A DNA stretch of 39,803 nt from an uncultured Muribaculaceae bacterium (GTDB lineage Bacteria; Bacteroidota; Bacteroidia; Bacteroidales; Muribaculaceae): contig CAMWIJ010000022.1 in the NCBI GenBank assembly GCA_947174275.1, positions 1 to 39,803 on the forward strand, given 5' to 3'. Numbering within the stretch: position 1 is the stretch's first letter; each line of letters starts with the position of its first letter. Below the pieces are notes generated by a model. The model saw only the letters and a list, made by a program, of their open reading frames with translations, did not search any database and was not told the DNA's origin. This document shows positions 1 through 9,481 of the stretch, in pieces. Position numbers and translations under genes: made by a program.

Positions 1-54
1 CTAGCACGCCACCCTCTCACGGTGGAGACCCGGGTTCGATTCCCGGATTCGCTA
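1..54 (+). tRNA. tRNA-Glu (CUC), 3' part only
   Basis: The gene is cut by the window edge. The anticodon arm is visible as CCACC (9-13), the loop CTCTCAC (14-20) and GGTGG (21-25), which puts anticodon CTC at 16-18 with T33 before it. The T arm follows as CCGGG (30-34), the loop TTCGATT (35-41) and CCCGG (42-46). The 3' acceptor strand is 47-53 with an A at the discriminator position. CCA is not encoded. The acceptor 5' strand and most of the D arm lie upstream, so pairing of the acceptor stem cannot be checked here. Confidence 0.9.
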
Positions 55-62
55 CTCGGCTG

Positions 63-95
63 AAGCAGTTGTCAATTTGGCAGCTGCTTTTTTTA
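63..95 (+). terminator. Rho-independent terminator after the tRNA gene
   Basis: The arms AAGCAGTTG (63-71) and CAGCTGCTT (81-89) pair with one G-U, and the 3' arm runs into an eight-base T tract. It ends tRNA transcription before the ABC-F gene that starts 35 bp later. Confidence 0.8.
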
Positions 96-129
96 TTCCA
101 AAAAATCTTAACTATTTATATATTTTGAT

Positions 130-1989
130 ATGGCGGTACTGTTGCAAGTTGACAAACTTACAAAAAGTGTAGGTGACCGGTTGCTGTTCGGAGATGTAAC
201 GTTTGGAGTCAATGAGGGTGACAAGATTGGCATTATAGCAAAGAACGGTACAGGCAAATCTACATTACTTCGCATAATAGCAGGAAAAGAAGCTGCTGAC
301 TCGGGAAGTGTGGTGCTCCGGACAGATATCAATATCGCCATCCTGGAGCAGACTCCTGTATTTGATGGTGACCCTACGGCTATTGAAGCATGCATCGACC
401 ACACTACAACGCGCGGAAGTCTTATTCTAAGCTACGAGCAGGCTCTCGCTGACGACGACTCCGAAAAACTGCAGGAGCTGATACCGCAAATTGATCAATT
501 GCAAGCATGGGATTTGGAGGACAATGTGCGCCAGATGCTCACTCAGTTACATATTACCGATTTCAATCAGCGCATATCTACCATGTCAGGCGGACAGCGC
601 AAACGCGTGGCATTGTGCCGTCTGCTTCTTGACAAGCCTGATGTCATTATTCTTGATGAGCCCACCAACCACCTTGATATCGCCACGATTGAATGGCTTG
701 AAGGCTATTTGCATCATCAGCGTGTCACACTCATTATGGTCACTCATGACAGATATTTCCTTGATACCGTATGTGACAAGATTATAGAGATTGACCGGCA
801 ACAGATTTTTACATATAACGGCAACTACGACTACTACCTGCGTCGTCGTCAGGAACGTATCGAAGCGATGGCCGCCGAGCTGGCAAAGGTAAAAAACAGT
901 TTGCGACGTGAAACCGAGTGGATGCGACGCCAGCCACAGGCTCGTGCCGGCAAGGCAAAATACCGTATTGATGCCTATTATGATTTGAAAGAGCGTTCGC
1001 GGGTTGACCTAACTGAAAAGCAGGTAAATCTTAATGTCGATGCGTCATATATCGGTTCAAAAATATTTGAGGCGAAAAATGTGGCTAAGCGATTTGGCGA
1101 CAAAGTAATTCTCGATGATTTCAACTACACGTTTGCCCGCTACGAAAAGGTTGGTATAATAGGAGAGAACGGCGTGGGTAAATCGACGTTCATAAAATTG
1201 TTACAAGGTTTGATCGCGCCCGATAGCGGCCGTTTCGATGTTGGTGAAACCGTGCGTTTCGGTTATTACAGTCAGGACGGGATTAATTTTGACTCTGAGA
1301 AAAAGGTGATTGATGCCGTTACGGAGATAGCTGAGGATATTGTGGTCAACAATAAGCTACACTTCTCTCCGATGCAGTTTCTGCAGCATTTCCTCTTCAC
1401 CCCGGCCGACCAGCAGAAATATATCCATACGCTTTCAGGCGGTGAGCGTGCGCGACTGCATCTCGCCGTAGTGCTCATGCAGTCACCTAATTTCCTTATA
1501 CTCGACGAGCCTACCAACGACCTTGATATAGTGACACTCGGCATTCTCGAAAACTATCTTGAGGACTTTGGCGGCTGTCTCATTATCGTTTCTCACGACC
1601 GATTTTTCCTCGACTCTACGGTCGACCATCTCTTTGTCATGGAGGGCGACGGCAAAGTCAAAGATTTCCCGGGCACATATACTGAGTATCGACGTAGCAA
1701 AGAAGAGGAACGCCAGCGGCAGCAGAAGGCCAAACAGGCTGACGCCATGCCTGCGCAACTGCGTCAGCGAGCCGAACGCCCCCGCAAACTATCATTTAAA
1801 GAACGCAAAGAGCTTGAATCACTGACCGCTGAAATAGCATCATTAGAGGAAGAGAAAACACGCCTCGAAAAGGTGTTCTCCGGTGTGGCCGAAGGCAACA
1901 TCAACGAAGCCTCTCGCCGTTATGATGAAGTCAAAAAACTCATTGATGAAAAAGAACTGCGTTGGCTTGAACTTTCCGAACTCGAGTGA
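130..1989 (+). CDS. uup: ABC-F family ATPase, Uup type
   Basis: A soluble protein of 619 residues with two ABC ATPase domains and no membrane segments, the layout of ABC-F proteins that act on the ribosome or, for Uup, influence DNA stability. Domain 1 has Walker A GKNGTGKST (about residues 37-45), the signature MSGGQRKRVAL and Walker B with LDEPTNHLD. Domain 2 has GENGVGKST, the signature LSGGERARLHL and LDEPTNDLD. An arginine-rich linker with EWMRRQPQARAGKAKYR joins them. The C-terminal 80 or so residues are a charged coiled coil typical of Uup, which separates it from EttA. The ATG lies 35 bp after the tRNA terminator with no obvious Shine-Dalgarno. Assignment to ABC-F is certain; the Uup subtype rests on the C-terminal coiled coil. 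Confidence 0.92.
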   Translation: MAVLLQVDKLTKSVGDRLLFGDVTFGVNEGDKIGIIAKNGTGKSTLLRIIAGKEAADSGSVVLRTDINIAILEQTPVFDGDPTAIEACIDHTTTRGSLILSYEQALADDDSEKLQELIPQIDQLQAWDLEDNVRQMLTQLHITDFNQRISTMSGGQRKRVALCRLLLDKPDVIILDEPTNHLDIATIEWLEGYLHHQRVTLIMVTHDRYFLDTVCDKIIEIDRQQIFTYNGNYDYYLRRRQERIEAMAAELAKVKNSLRRETEWMRRQPQARAGKAKYRIDAYYDLKERSRVDLTEKQVNLNVDASYIGSKIFEAKNVAKRFGDKVILDDFNYTFARYEKVGIIGENGVGKSTFIKLLQGLIAPDSGRFDVGETVRFGYYSQDGINFDSEKKVIDAVTEIAEDIVVNNKLHFSPMQFLQHFLFTPADQQKYIHTLSGGERARLHLAVVLMQSPNFLILDEPTNDLDIVTLGILENYLEDFGGCLIIVSHDRFFLDSTVDHLFVMEGDGKVKDFPGTYTEYRRSKEEERQRQQKAKQADAMPAQLRQRAERPRKLSFKERKELESLTAEIASLEEEKTRLEKVFSGVAEGNINEASRRYDEVKKLIDEKELRWLELSELE

Positions 1990-2005
1990 CCGTAAATTCC
2001 AATAT

Positions 2006-2059
2006 ATAACATCGGCGGCCATCTGCTATTTTGATAGACAGAATGACCGCCGATGTTAT
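2006..2059. terminator. Bidirectional terminator between uup and prs
   Basis: A perfect 13-bp inverted repeat, ATAACATCGGCGG (2006-2018) and its complement (2047-2059), encloses a 28-base loop. That loop can itself fold, with CTAT (2026-2029) pairing with ATAG. It sits in the short gap between convergent uup and prs, so it can serve both strands. No long T tract follows on either side. Confidence 0.7.
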
Positions 2060-2080
2060 TTGATACTATCTGAAATATCG

Positions 2081-3028
2081 TTACTTGATAAGATATTGCG
2101 AAGATATTGACTGGTATTCATGCACGCGGCGGATTGTATCGGCAAACATGCGTGCGATTGACAGAACGGTAACTTTGCTGCAGTCTTTGTTGAAAGGAAT
2201 TGAGTTAGTGAAAATCATTTCGGTCAGCCCGCTTTCATTTACGCGCTGGCTTGCCGGGTCACTCATGATTGCGTGTGAAGCAAGAGCTCTTACCGACTTG
2301 GCGCCTTCCGACAGCATCAGGTCAGCAGCTTTTGTGATTGTACCGGCCGTATCCACCATATCGTCCACGAGAATTACATTCTTGTCTTTTACATCACCGA
2401 TTACGGTCATGGTCGCTACGACATTTGCTTTCGCACGCTGTTTGTGACAAAGCACCAAAGGCACATTGAGGTATTTGGCATAGTTGTTTGCTCGCTTGGC
2501 ACCACCTACGTCAGGTGTTGCAATCACCATATCTTCAAGATTGAGAGACTGGATGTAGGGAATAAACACAGATGAACCGTAGAGGTGATCGACGGGCACA
2601 TCGAAAAATCCTTGAATCTGGTCGGCGTGCAAATCCATTGTGATTACACGGTTGACTCCGGCGGCTGTGAGTAGGTTTGCTACAAGTTTTGCGGCAATTG
2701 ACACGCGGGGTTTGTCCTTGCGGTCCTGTCGTGCCCAGCCGAAATAAGGCATTACAGCTATCACTGAGCGGGCTGATGCTCGTTTGGCGGCGTCAATCAT
2801 AAGCAACAGCTCCATAAGATTGTCGCTGTTAGGGAAAGTCGACTGCACAAGATAGACTTCGTGGCCACGGATTGACTCTTCAAACGATACCTCAAATTCT
2901 CCGTCAGCAAAGTGCTGGATGTTCATTTGACCGAGTTCTACGCCAAGCTCCTTGCAGATTTCTTCTGCCATATAACGGGAGTTGGTACCGGAAAAAACCT
3001 TGAACGGGGGAAGTGATTTTGTACTCAT
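2081..3028 (-). CDS. prs: Ribose-phosphate pyrophosphokinase (PRPP synthetase)
   Basis: Makes PRPP from ribose 5-phosphate and ATP for purine, pyrimidine, histidine, tryptophan and NAD synthesis. The product from the chosen start has 315 residues, the normal size for class I Prs. It opens with MSTKSLPPFKVFSGTNSRYM. Other class I marks are YFGWARQDRKDKPR, the TMDLHADQIQGFF segment, ATPDVGGAKRANNYAKYL, and the PRPP-binding loop VILVDDMVDTAGTI. The frame stays open to 3085, but those 19 extra residues are unlike the family and would overlap the amylase gene. The ATG at 3028 is therefore preferred. The gene follows the amylase gene by 53 bp on the same strand and may share its transcript. Confidence 0.96.
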   Translation of the reverse strand: MSTKSLPPFKVFSGTNSRYMAEEICKELGVELGQMNIQHFADGEFEVSFEESIRGHEVYLVQSTFPNSDNLMELLLMIDAAKRASARSVIAVMPYFGWARQDRKDKPRVSIAAKLVANLLTAAGVNRVITMDLHADQIQGFFDVPVDHLYGSSVFIPYIQSLNLEDMVIATPDVGGAKRANNYAKYLNVPLVLCHKQRAKANVVATMTVIGDVKDKNVILVDDMVDTAGTITKAADLMLSEGAKSVRALASHAIMSDPASQRVNESGLTEMIFTNSIPFNKDCSKVTVLSIARMFADTIRRVHEYQSISSQYLIK

Positions 3029-3081
3029 TGGATTTTTTATTGAGAATGATTGATTTAATATTGTCGGATAAAATTTAAAAT

Positions 3082-4824
3082 TCAAGAACGGTCCTGATTT
3101 GTTTTGGTTTTGCGTTTCTTCAGTCGGGGGGCGACGTTCTTATGCTCAATCTTCCATATCACAGCATTATATGGAGCGTCCAGATAAGTCTTGAACGGGG
3201 CGTCTGACGCAAATGCCTTCTCGGCGGAAATGCCTGAGAGCAATTCGGTCGCCTTGGCAATGCCCTGTGGCATGTCGAGCAAATCAAATGCGTGTTGCGG
3301 TATATTGATTTCAACCTCCGATGCTTTATGGTCAAAATTTACCACAATAAGAAGGGTCACATCATCATAACTGCGGAGAAAAGCATAATGACGGTGAGGA
3401 TTAAACTTCGGATTATCGTAATTCACATACATAACATCAAAGAAGCGCCCCATTGAAAGAGCTTTTTCATTATTGCACAGACGCATTATCTTCCTGTAGT
3501 CGGCTCGCAACTGTTTCTCTTCATCTGAGAGCATCCTGCCGTCACACTTGCCCCGGTTACGCCATCTGCGCAATGTGGACAGCGACCAGAAGTCAAAGAT
3601 TGTGGTTCGTCCGTCTTGTCCGCTGTAGCCTTCTGCTTCAAGAGCCTTTTCTCCGAGTTCCTGACCCATATATATCATATACGGACCGGTCGAAATCATT
3701 GTGCTGACAATCATTGACGGGAACACCAGTTTCGCATCATTGGCATATTGTGGAGAGGCAAAACGCTGCTCATCATGGTTTTCCTGGAAATTGAGCATCT
3801 TGTCGGAAATACCTTCCACTGTCTGCCAGCACGACGTTATATTTGCGGCCGATACGTTGTGGCACTGTATGCCGCGCAACGTATCATATAGGTTTACTTT
3901 GTCATACAGATAGTCAAAGCCCCCCGTATTAATAAAATCACGATATAGGTGTATGTCGTATATCTCGGCAATGAAAATAATATCAGGATAGCGCTCCTTT
4001 ACATTTGCGATAGCCCACTGCCAGAATTCAATCGGCACCATGTGTGCCATGTCACATCTGAATCCGTCGATACCCTTTGACGCCCAATAGCGCAGGATAT
4101 GCAGCATCTTGAACCATACCGGAGGTATCGGATCGAAGTGATGTGAATGGTCGCCATAATCAATCCCATAATTGAGCTTGACCGTCTCATACCAGTCATA
4201 TTGATTCGGGAAAGCGTTAAAGCAGTCGTTGCCCGATGCCTTTGCCGGGAACTCTACGTATGCGTCATCACCTTCTCCAAGATCGATTGACGGAGAAAAC
4301 TGCTGGCGGGTTATGTAATAGAAATCATTCGTAGGGGAGAAGAACATCGTGTGGTCGTCATCCGCGCCCAGATCCTTTATGCCCGACGGCTTAGCATCCG
4401 AATGATACTGACGTCCGACATGATTGGGAACAAAGTCGATTATCACCTTCATTCCTGCGTCATGAGTGCGTTTGACAAGTGCGTCAAACTCGTCAAGACG
4501 ATGCTCTACGTCAACAGCGATATCCGGATCGACATCATAATAATCTGTAATGGCGTATGGCGAGCCTGCCTTGCCTTTTATCACATGACGGTTGTGGCGC
4601 GATATGCCGTATGCCGTGTAATCCACATCATGAGCATGCTCGATAACTCCGGTATACCATACGTGAGTAGCACCGAGATCCTTTATGCTTCTCAGCGTGG
4701 TTGGAGTGATATCGTTCATTTTGCCCGACCCGTTCTGTTCGATTGTCCCGTTAGGCACGCAATTTGCGTTATCGTTGGCAAACAGACGCGGAAGCATCTG
4801 ATATATGATTGGCTTAGTTTTCAT
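3082..4824 (-). CDS. GH13 alpha-amylase family glycoside hydrolase, cytoplasmic
   Basis: A 580-residue (beta/alpha)8 glycoside hydrolase acting on alpha-glucans. The four GH13 regions are present: DFVPNH (about 129-134), GFRCDMAH with the nucleophile Asp (about 253-260), IAEIYD with the acid/base Glu (about 285-290), and ENHDEQR with the transition-state Asp (about 349). The last 100 residues look like the usual C-terminal beta domain. There is no signal peptide, so it should work on intracellular glycogen or imported maltodextrins rather than as a surface SusG-type enzyme. The start overlaps the stop of the patatin gene by 4 bp (ATGA), which suggests translational coupling. The exact GH13 subfamily and product cannot be read from sequence alone. 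Confidence 0.88.
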   Translation of the reverse strand: MKTKPIIYQMLPRLFANDNANCVPNGTIEQNGSGKMNDITPTTLRSIKDLGATHVWYTGVIEHAHDVDYTAYGISRHNRHVIKGKAGSPYAITDYYDVDPDIAVDVEHRLDEFDALVKRTHDAGMKVIIDFVPNHVGRQYHSDAKPSGIKDLGADDDHTMFFSPTNDFYYITRQQFSPSIDLGEGDDAYVEFPAKASGNDCFNAFPNQYDWYETVKLNYGIDYGDHSHHFDPIPPVWFKMLHILRYWASKGIDGFRCDMAHMVPIEFWQWAIANVKERYPDIIFIAEIYDIHLYRDFINTGGFDYLYDKVNLYDTLRGIQCHNVSAANITSCWQTVEGISDKMLNFQENHDEQRFASPQYANDAKLVFPSMIVSTMISTGPYMIYMGQELGEKALEAEGYSGQDGRTTIFDFWSLSTLRRWRNRGKCDGRMLSDEEKQLRADYRKIMRLCNNEKALSMGRFFDVMYVNYDNPKFNPHRHYAFLRSYDDVTLLIVVNFDHKASEVEINIPQHAFDLLDMPQGIAKATELLSGISAEKAFASDAPFKTYLDAPYNAVIWKIEHKNVAPRLKKRKTKTNQDRS

Positions 4825-5630
4825 TTAATAATCTGATTTGTTTTGTATTGGTCGGATAACGGCCAAGATTTTAAGGCGCTTTTTGCAGCGGCATATCCTC
4901 TTATATAAACCTGCTGTATTTCTTTAAGATTAAAAACTTTATATGATGCGATCTCCGGAGTTTCCACCGCGAGGTCGCATAATTTCATATCATCTTTGAC
5001 ATTTGCTCTAAGCATCAGATGATATGTGCGAAGCGCTATGTCCATAACGCTGTTCCTTATATTGCGGTCAGGTAACGGACTGCAGTTGACTCCTATCAGA
5101 CATTCGCATTTGTCTCTCAGTATCCATGACGGCATATTGCGCAAGACCCCTCCGTCCACATATCTCACCCCCCCGATTTCTACCGGCCGGAATAATATCG
5201 GGATACTGCATGATGCTGCCACAGCCTCGACAATATCTCCTTTGTCAAACATCGTGGCGGTGCCGTGATCCAGATCTGTCGCGCCAATATATAAAGGTAT
5301 GGGCAACTCGCTGATGTCAGAATAATCGCCGAGAGTATGCTTCAGAAAACTTTTAAACTTATCAATTTTGAAAAATCCACCCCCTTTGACCGTAAGCTCA
5401 CAGAAATCACGAAATTTAGCATCTGTAAATAATTTCATCATTTTAGTCAACGGAACCCCGGCGGCATATAGAGCCGCCACTATCGCACCGGCACTTACCC
5501 CGGCTATGATGTCGGGGCGGATACCGTTCTCCTCCAATGCTTTAAGCGCTCCTACGTGGGCAAATCCTCTTGCTCCACCTCCGCTCAATGCAATGCCTAT
5601 CCGATAGGGTTTGGGACTGGTTGATGTCAT
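4821..5630 (-). CDS. Patatin-like phospholipase (RssA-like)
   Basis: A 269-residue patatin-fold acyl hydrolase. The glycine-rich oxyanion loop GGGARGFAHVG lies near residues 15-26, the nucleophile serine is in GVSAG (about 43-47), and the catalytic Asp is in VDGG (about 157-160), giving a complete Ser-Asp dyad. No signal peptide or membrane segment is visible, so it is probably cytoplasmic. The size and layout match the short bacterial RssA/YchK type rather than the larger BamA-fused patatins. It is the first gene of a minus-strand unit with the amylase and probably prs. The substrate is unknown. Confidence 0.88.
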   Translation of the reverse strand: MTSTSPKPYRIGIALSGGGARGFAHVGALKALEENGIRPDIIAGVSAGAIVAALYAAGVPLTKMMKLFTDAKFRDFCELTVKGGGFFKIDKFKSFLKHTLGDYSDISELPIPLYIGATDLDHGTATMFDKGDIVEAVAASCSIPILFRPVEIGGVRYVDGGVLRNMPSWILRDKCECLIGVNCSPLPDRNIRNSVMDIALRTYHLMLRANVKDDMKLCDLAVETPEIASYKVFNLKEIQQVYIRGYAAAKSALKSWPLSDQYKTNQIIK

Positions 5631-5649
5631 CGGTCTCTGATATTTTTTG

Positions 5650-5657
5650 CAAATTTA
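5650..5657 (-). promoter_or_regulatory. Putative -7 element for the patatin unit
   Basis: On the minus strand this reads TAAATTTG, a perfect match to the Bacteroidetes -7 consensus TAnnTTTG. A partial -33 (TTGG) lies 23 bp upstream. Transcription would begin about 13 bases before the ATG at 5630. Confidence 0.5.
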
Positions 5658-5725
5658 CATTTTTATTTTCATATTTTCAGCCAATATTCAGTTAAAATGG
5701 GCAATATTCATTGCAAATATTTTTG

Positions 5726-5733
5726 TAAATTTG
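5726..5733 (+). promoter_or_regulatory. Putative -7 element for valS
   Basis: TAAATTTG matches TAnnTTTG exactly. No clean -33 TTTG is seen about 20 bp upstream. The predicted leader of about 80 bases contains a small hairpin, TATCCT (5773-5778) with AGGATA (5783-5788), 33 bases before the start codon. Confidence 0.5.
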
Positions 5734-5821
5734 CAGACGGATAACCGACAAGCCGGTTGTCCGGTTTATTTATATCCTGATTAGGATAACATATAAGTTT
5801 ATACACCATCATTTTATAGCA

Positions 5822-8443
5822 ATGGAAGAATTAGCCACAAAGTATAATCCTTCGGAAGTGGAGGATAAATGGTATGACTATTGGATGACTCACAAACTGT
5901 TTCGCTCGGTGCCTGACGCACGCGAGCCTTACACTATAGTAATACCGCCTCCAAACGTTACAGGTGTGCTCCACATGGGCCACATGCTCAATAATACTAT
6001 TCAGGATATCCTTACACGTCGCGCCAGAATGGAAGGTAAAAACGCGCTTTGGGTGCCCGGCACCGACCATGCTTCCATTGCTACAGAAGCAAAAGTCGTT
6101 GCGAAACTGGCTTCTGAAGGCATTAAGAAAAGCGACCTTACCCGCGAAGAGTTTCTTAAGCATGCATGGGCATGGACTGAAAAGCATGGCGGAATTATCC
6201 TGCAGCAGCTCCGCAAACTCGGCGCATCATGCGACTGGAGCCGAACAGCTTTCACAATGGATGAGCTTCGTTCGAAAAGCGTCATAAAAGTATTTGTCGA
6301 CCTGTTCAACAAAGGACTTATCTATCGTGGAGTGCGTATGGTCAACTGGGATCCGGCTGCACAGACCGCCCTGTCTGATGAAGAAGTGATTTATCAGGAC
6401 GAACATTCTAAACTTTTCTATCTGCGTTATAAAGTAGTCGGGGAGGACAACAAATACATCATCGTAGCCACGACTCGACCCGAAACCATACTTGGAGATA
6501 CCGCGGTTTGTGTCAATCCAAACGACGAACGTTATTCCTGGCTCAAAGGAAAGCGCGTCATCGTACCTCTTGTCGGAAGAGAAGTGCCGATAATCATGGA
6601 CGAATATGTCGAGATGGAATTCGGTACAGGCTGCCTTAAAGTCACTCCGGCTCACGATGTCAATGACTACATGCTCGGCGAAAAATACAACCTGCCGTCA
6701 ATTGATATCTTCAATGACAACGGCACTATATCCGAAGCCGGAGGCATGTATATAGGCAAGGACCGTTTCGACGTGCGCAAAGAGATTATAGATGACCTCA
6801 AAAAAGCCGACCTCGTGGAAAAAATCGAGGACTACGACAACAAGGTCGGATATTCCGAGCGCACGAAAGTAGTCATCGAGCCAAAACTCTCCATGCAGTG
6901 GTTCCTTAAAATGGATAAGCTCACGGTTCCGGCACTCAATGCAGTAATGGACGACGACATCAGATTCTTCCCCCCCAAATTCAAAAACACCTACCGTCAT
7001 TGGATGACCGACACTAAAGACTGGTGTATATCCCGTCAACTATGGTGGGGGCACAATATCCCCGCATGGTATCTCCCGGAAGGCGGATATGTGGTGGCCG
7101 AGACTGAAGAGGAGGCTTTGAGCCTGGCCCGCGAAAAAAGCGGGAACAGTGATCTGCAGCTCAGCGACCTGCGTCGTGACGAAGACTGTCTCGACACTTG
7201 GTTCAGCTCATGGCTATGGCCGATAACCCTGTTTAACGGCATCTTGGATCCTGACAACGAAGAACTCAGATATTATTATCCGACCTCCGACCTCGTTACC
7301 GGCCCCGACATCATATTCTTCTGGGTAGCGCGAATGATTATCGCCGGATATGAGTTTATCGACGAAAAGCCGTTCAAGAATGTATATTTCACCGGAATTG
7401 TCCGCGATAAAATCGGTCGAAAAATGTCAAAGCAGTTAGGCAATTCTCCCGATCCGCTCGACCTTATCGCCACATACGGAGCCGACGGAGTGCGCATGGG
7501 CATGATGATGTCTGCGCCGGCAGGCAACGATATCATGTTTGATGACAAGTTGTGTGAGAACGGACGAAACTTCTGCAACAAGATCTGGAATGCATTCCGT
7601 CTTGTCAAGGGATGGGACGTTGCTGAATGCGACCAGCCTGAAAGCTCGCGGGTGGCGACAGAATGGTTTGAGGCAAAATTGTCTGCGACCATTGCGGAAG
7701 TCAATGACCTATTCACTAAATTCCGTTTGTCTGAGGCTCTGACCGCAATATATAAACTGTTCTGGGACGAGTTCTCTTCATGGTATCTCGAAATGATAAA
7801 GCCGGCTTACGGACAGCCTATTGACAAAGTGACATTCGAGTCCACGCTCGGCTACTTCGACTCTTTGCTTCGTCTGCTTCACCCGTTCATGCCATTTATT
7901 ACTGAAGAGCTCTGGCAACACCTCGCTCAACGTCGTGACGGAGAGTCTGTAATGTACGCCTCTATGCCTCAGCCTGGTGATTTCAATGAGAATATCCTCG
8001 CACTTATGGAGACGACAAAAGAAGTGATTACCGGTGTGCGTGGTGTGCGCGCTGCTAAAAATATCCCCATGAAGGATATGCTGACACTCAACGTGATTGC
8101 CGCCAACGCGGGTATGTCTGATAGCCTTGTAAGAAAACTTGCCAATGTCGAGGCTGTCAACTACAATGCCACAAAAGACGCCGCAGCCGTAAGTTTTATG
8201 GTCGGAACTACGGAGTTTAACATTCCTCTGTCAGGCAAAATTGATACCACTGCCGAGATTGAACGACTTCGTAAGGAAGAAGCTTATCTTGAAGGATTTC
8301 TTGCGAGCGTAATGAAAAAACTTTCCAATGAACGTTTTGTAAGCAATGCTCCGGCAGCCGTAGTCGAAAGCGAGAAAAAGAAACAGGCTGATGCCGAAAG
8401 CAAACTCGCTAATATCCGTGCATCTATCGCAGCTCTTTCATAA
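5822..8443 (+). CDS. valS: Valyl-tRNA synthetase
   Basis: Charges tRNA-Val in the cytoplasm. The 873-residue class Ia enzyme begins with the typical [15 protein letters not shown], followed by the HIGH-type motif in [15 protein letters not shown] (about 44-58). The editing CP1 domain contains [16 protein letters not shown]. The KMSKS-type motif [16 protein letters not shown] lies near residue 534. The C-terminus is the tRNA-binding coiled coil rich in Lys and Glu. The length agrees with Bacteroidetes ValS. It is a single-gene unit, with a putative promoter upstream and a bidirectional terminator just after the stop. Confidence 0.98.
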   Translation: MEELATKYNPSEVEDKWYDYWMTHKLFRSVPDAREPYTIVIPPPNVTGVLHMGHMLNNTIQDILTRRARMEGKNALWVPGTDHASIATEAKVVAKLASEGIKKSDLTREEFLKHAWAWTEKHGGIILQQLRKLGASCDWSRTAFTMDELRSKSVIKVFVDLFNKGLIYRGVRMVNWDPAAQTALSDEEVIYQDEHSKLFYLRYKVVGEDNKYIIVATTRPETILGDTAVCVNPNDERYSWLKGKRVIVPLVGREVPIIMDEYVEMEFGTGCLKVTPAHDVNDYMLGEKYNLPSIDIFNDNGTISEAGGMYIGKDRFDVRKEIIDDLKKADLVEKIEDYDNKVGYSERTKVVIEPKLSMQWFLKMDKLTVPALNAVMDDDIRFFPPKFKNTYRHWMTDTKDWCISRQLWWGHNIPAWYLPEGGYVVAETEEEALSLAREKSGNSDLQLSDLRRDEDCLDTWFSSWLWPITLFNGILDPDNEELRYYYPTSDLVTGPDIIFFWVARMIIAGYEFIDEKPFKNVYFTGIVRDKIGRKMSKQLGNSPDPLDLIATYGADGVRMGMMMSAPAGNDIMFDDKLCENGRNFCNKIWNAFRLVKGWDVAECDQPESSRVATEWFEAKLSATIAEVNDLFTKFRLSEALTAIYKLFWDEFSSWYLEMIKPAYGQPIDKVTFESTLGYFDSLLRLLHPFMPFITEELWQHLAQRRDGESVMYASMPQPGDFNENILALMETTKEVITGVRGVRAAKNIPMKDMLTLNVIAANAGMSDSLVRKLANVEAVNYNATKDAAAVSFMVGTTEFNIPLSGKIDTTAEIERLRKEEAYLEGFLASVMKKLSNERFVSNAPAAVVESEKKKQADAESKLANIRASIAALS

Positions 8444-8463
8444 GGGCCGGTTGCCATAACATA

Positions 8464-8518
8464 AAAACAAGCGGGAAATGTACGCCGGATAACGGCTCTA
8501 ACATTTCCCGCTTGTTTT
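8464..8518. terminator. Bidirectional terminator between valS and the solute-binding protein gene
   Basis: A perfect 18-bp inverted repeat (8464-8481 and 8501-8518) encloses a 19-base loop. The core of the left arm is ACAAGCGGGAAATGT. The outer ends are AAAA and TTTT, so each strand gains a short T run, which suits the convergent genes on either side. Confidence 0.85.
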
Positions 8519-8534
8519 ATTGATTGGTAATGTA

Positions 8535-9380
8535 TTACATCTTTACCGGCTTCTCATTGAAATACTTATCTACGAGGCGTTCAAACTGTGGTGTCTCCTT
8601 AAACCGGGCTATCCATACGTTAAGACTGTCAAGCAACCGTGGCTTGTCAGGTGCGACGGCCCACGACTGAAACTGATTGAAAGAAAGTGTAAGCGATATG
8701 TCAAGCTGAGGGTAATCTTTCGCAATACTGCGGGCTGTCTGCTCATTGACCACGACATTTTTCAGCTGGCCGATTGCTGTGAGCAGCATCATCTGTTCCG
8801 GCCCATAATGTTTGTCCTGAAATACATAGATTGTATCACCGAGTTCTCTTGACAGATTTCGCAGTCTTGACATAAACGGCGACTGTGCTGCGATATAGAC
8901 TGTGTCTCCCCGGAGATCTGACTGTGTGCGTATAGGGGGGAGACCGGTTAATGAATCGGTCAACTGCACGAGTGTCTGCCGATCTGCATATATGGGGTCG
9001 GTAAACAGATATTTGTCTCGTAGTTCTGTAGTGATCGGGATGTCGGAGATGACTATGTCGAATTTGCCGTCACCCAGATCGGTAAGCGCGTTTGTTACTT
9101 GCGTGAACCCTTCTATTTTGAGCGCCAGATGTTCTTTCTGCGCCATTTGTCGTATCATGTCATAATAGAAACCTCCCAAAGTATCCCCATGAGTTGATAC
9201 TCCGATAGGCGAAATCTGTATGGCTACTTTCAGAGAATCTCGTGCCATTCCTGATGGTGAACTGTCTCCGCCGGAACTTCTTCCGGCAAGATTGCGTGTA
9301 AAAATCATGATAAGGAATACCCCCACAAGCAATGCGAGATATACAAACACATGACCCTTCTTTAATTTCAGTCGTTCCAT
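8535..9380 (-). CDS. Membrane-anchored solute-binding protein (SBP_bac_3 type)
   Basis: 281 residues. After a short basic start comes one hydrophobic segment (about residues 9-27), acting as a signal anchor because no lipobox or cleavage site is evident. The rest resembles the periplasmic amino-acid-binding fold of family 3. Recognisable parts are LKVAIQISPIG, GGFYYDMIRQMA, DLGDGKFDIVISDIPIT, RDKYLFTDPIY, and a closing lobe containing VVVNEQTARSIAKDYPQL. No ABC permease or ATPase lies nearby, so it is probably a sensor or orphan binder rather than a transport subunit. MltF-like transglycosylases share this domain, but no lytic domain follows. It lies downstream of the porin gene. Confidence 0.75.
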   Translation of the reverse strand: MERLKLKKGHVFVYLALLVGVFLIMIFTRNLAGRSSGGDSSPSGMARDSLKVAIQISPIGVSTHGDTLGGFYYDMIRQMAQKEHLALKIEGFTQVTNALTDLGDGKFDIVISDIPITTELRDKYLFTDPIYADRQTLVQLTDSLTGLPPIRTQSDLRGDTVYIAAQSPFMSRLRNLSRELGDTIYVFQDKHYGPEQMMLLTAIGQLKNVVVNEQTARSIAKDYPQLDISLTLSFNQFQSWAVAPDKPRLLDSLNVWIARFKETPQFERLVDKYFNEKPVKM

Positions 9381-9417
9381 ATATCAGATAATTGAATATA
9401 GACAGCCGGTGTCCGCG

Positions 9418-9435
9418 AAAAGTGTCGACACTTTT
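9418..9435. repeat. Perfect 18-bp palindrome between the porin and binding-protein genes
   Basis: AAAAGTGTCGACACTTTT is fully self-complementary. CGGTGT to the left and ACACCG to the right extend it into a longer imperfect hairpin of about 45 bases. It lies roughly 46 bp past the porin stop and 38 bp before the binding-protein start. No T tract follows on the minus strand, so it could be an operator or RNA processing hairpin rather than a classic terminator. Confidence 0.55.
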
Positions 9436-9481
9436 TCCGGCACACCGTGATTATATTGATTATAACAATATTATAAAGTCT

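Noticed and set aside
3029-3085. N-terminal extension of PRPP synthetase
   Set aside because: The extra 19 residues are not found in the family, would overlap the amylase gene, and the internal ATG gives the usual length.
5734-5821. T-box or attenuator control of valS
   Set aside because: The leader is under 90 bases, has no T-box sequence, no valine-rich leader peptide and no terminator; only a small hairpin is seen.
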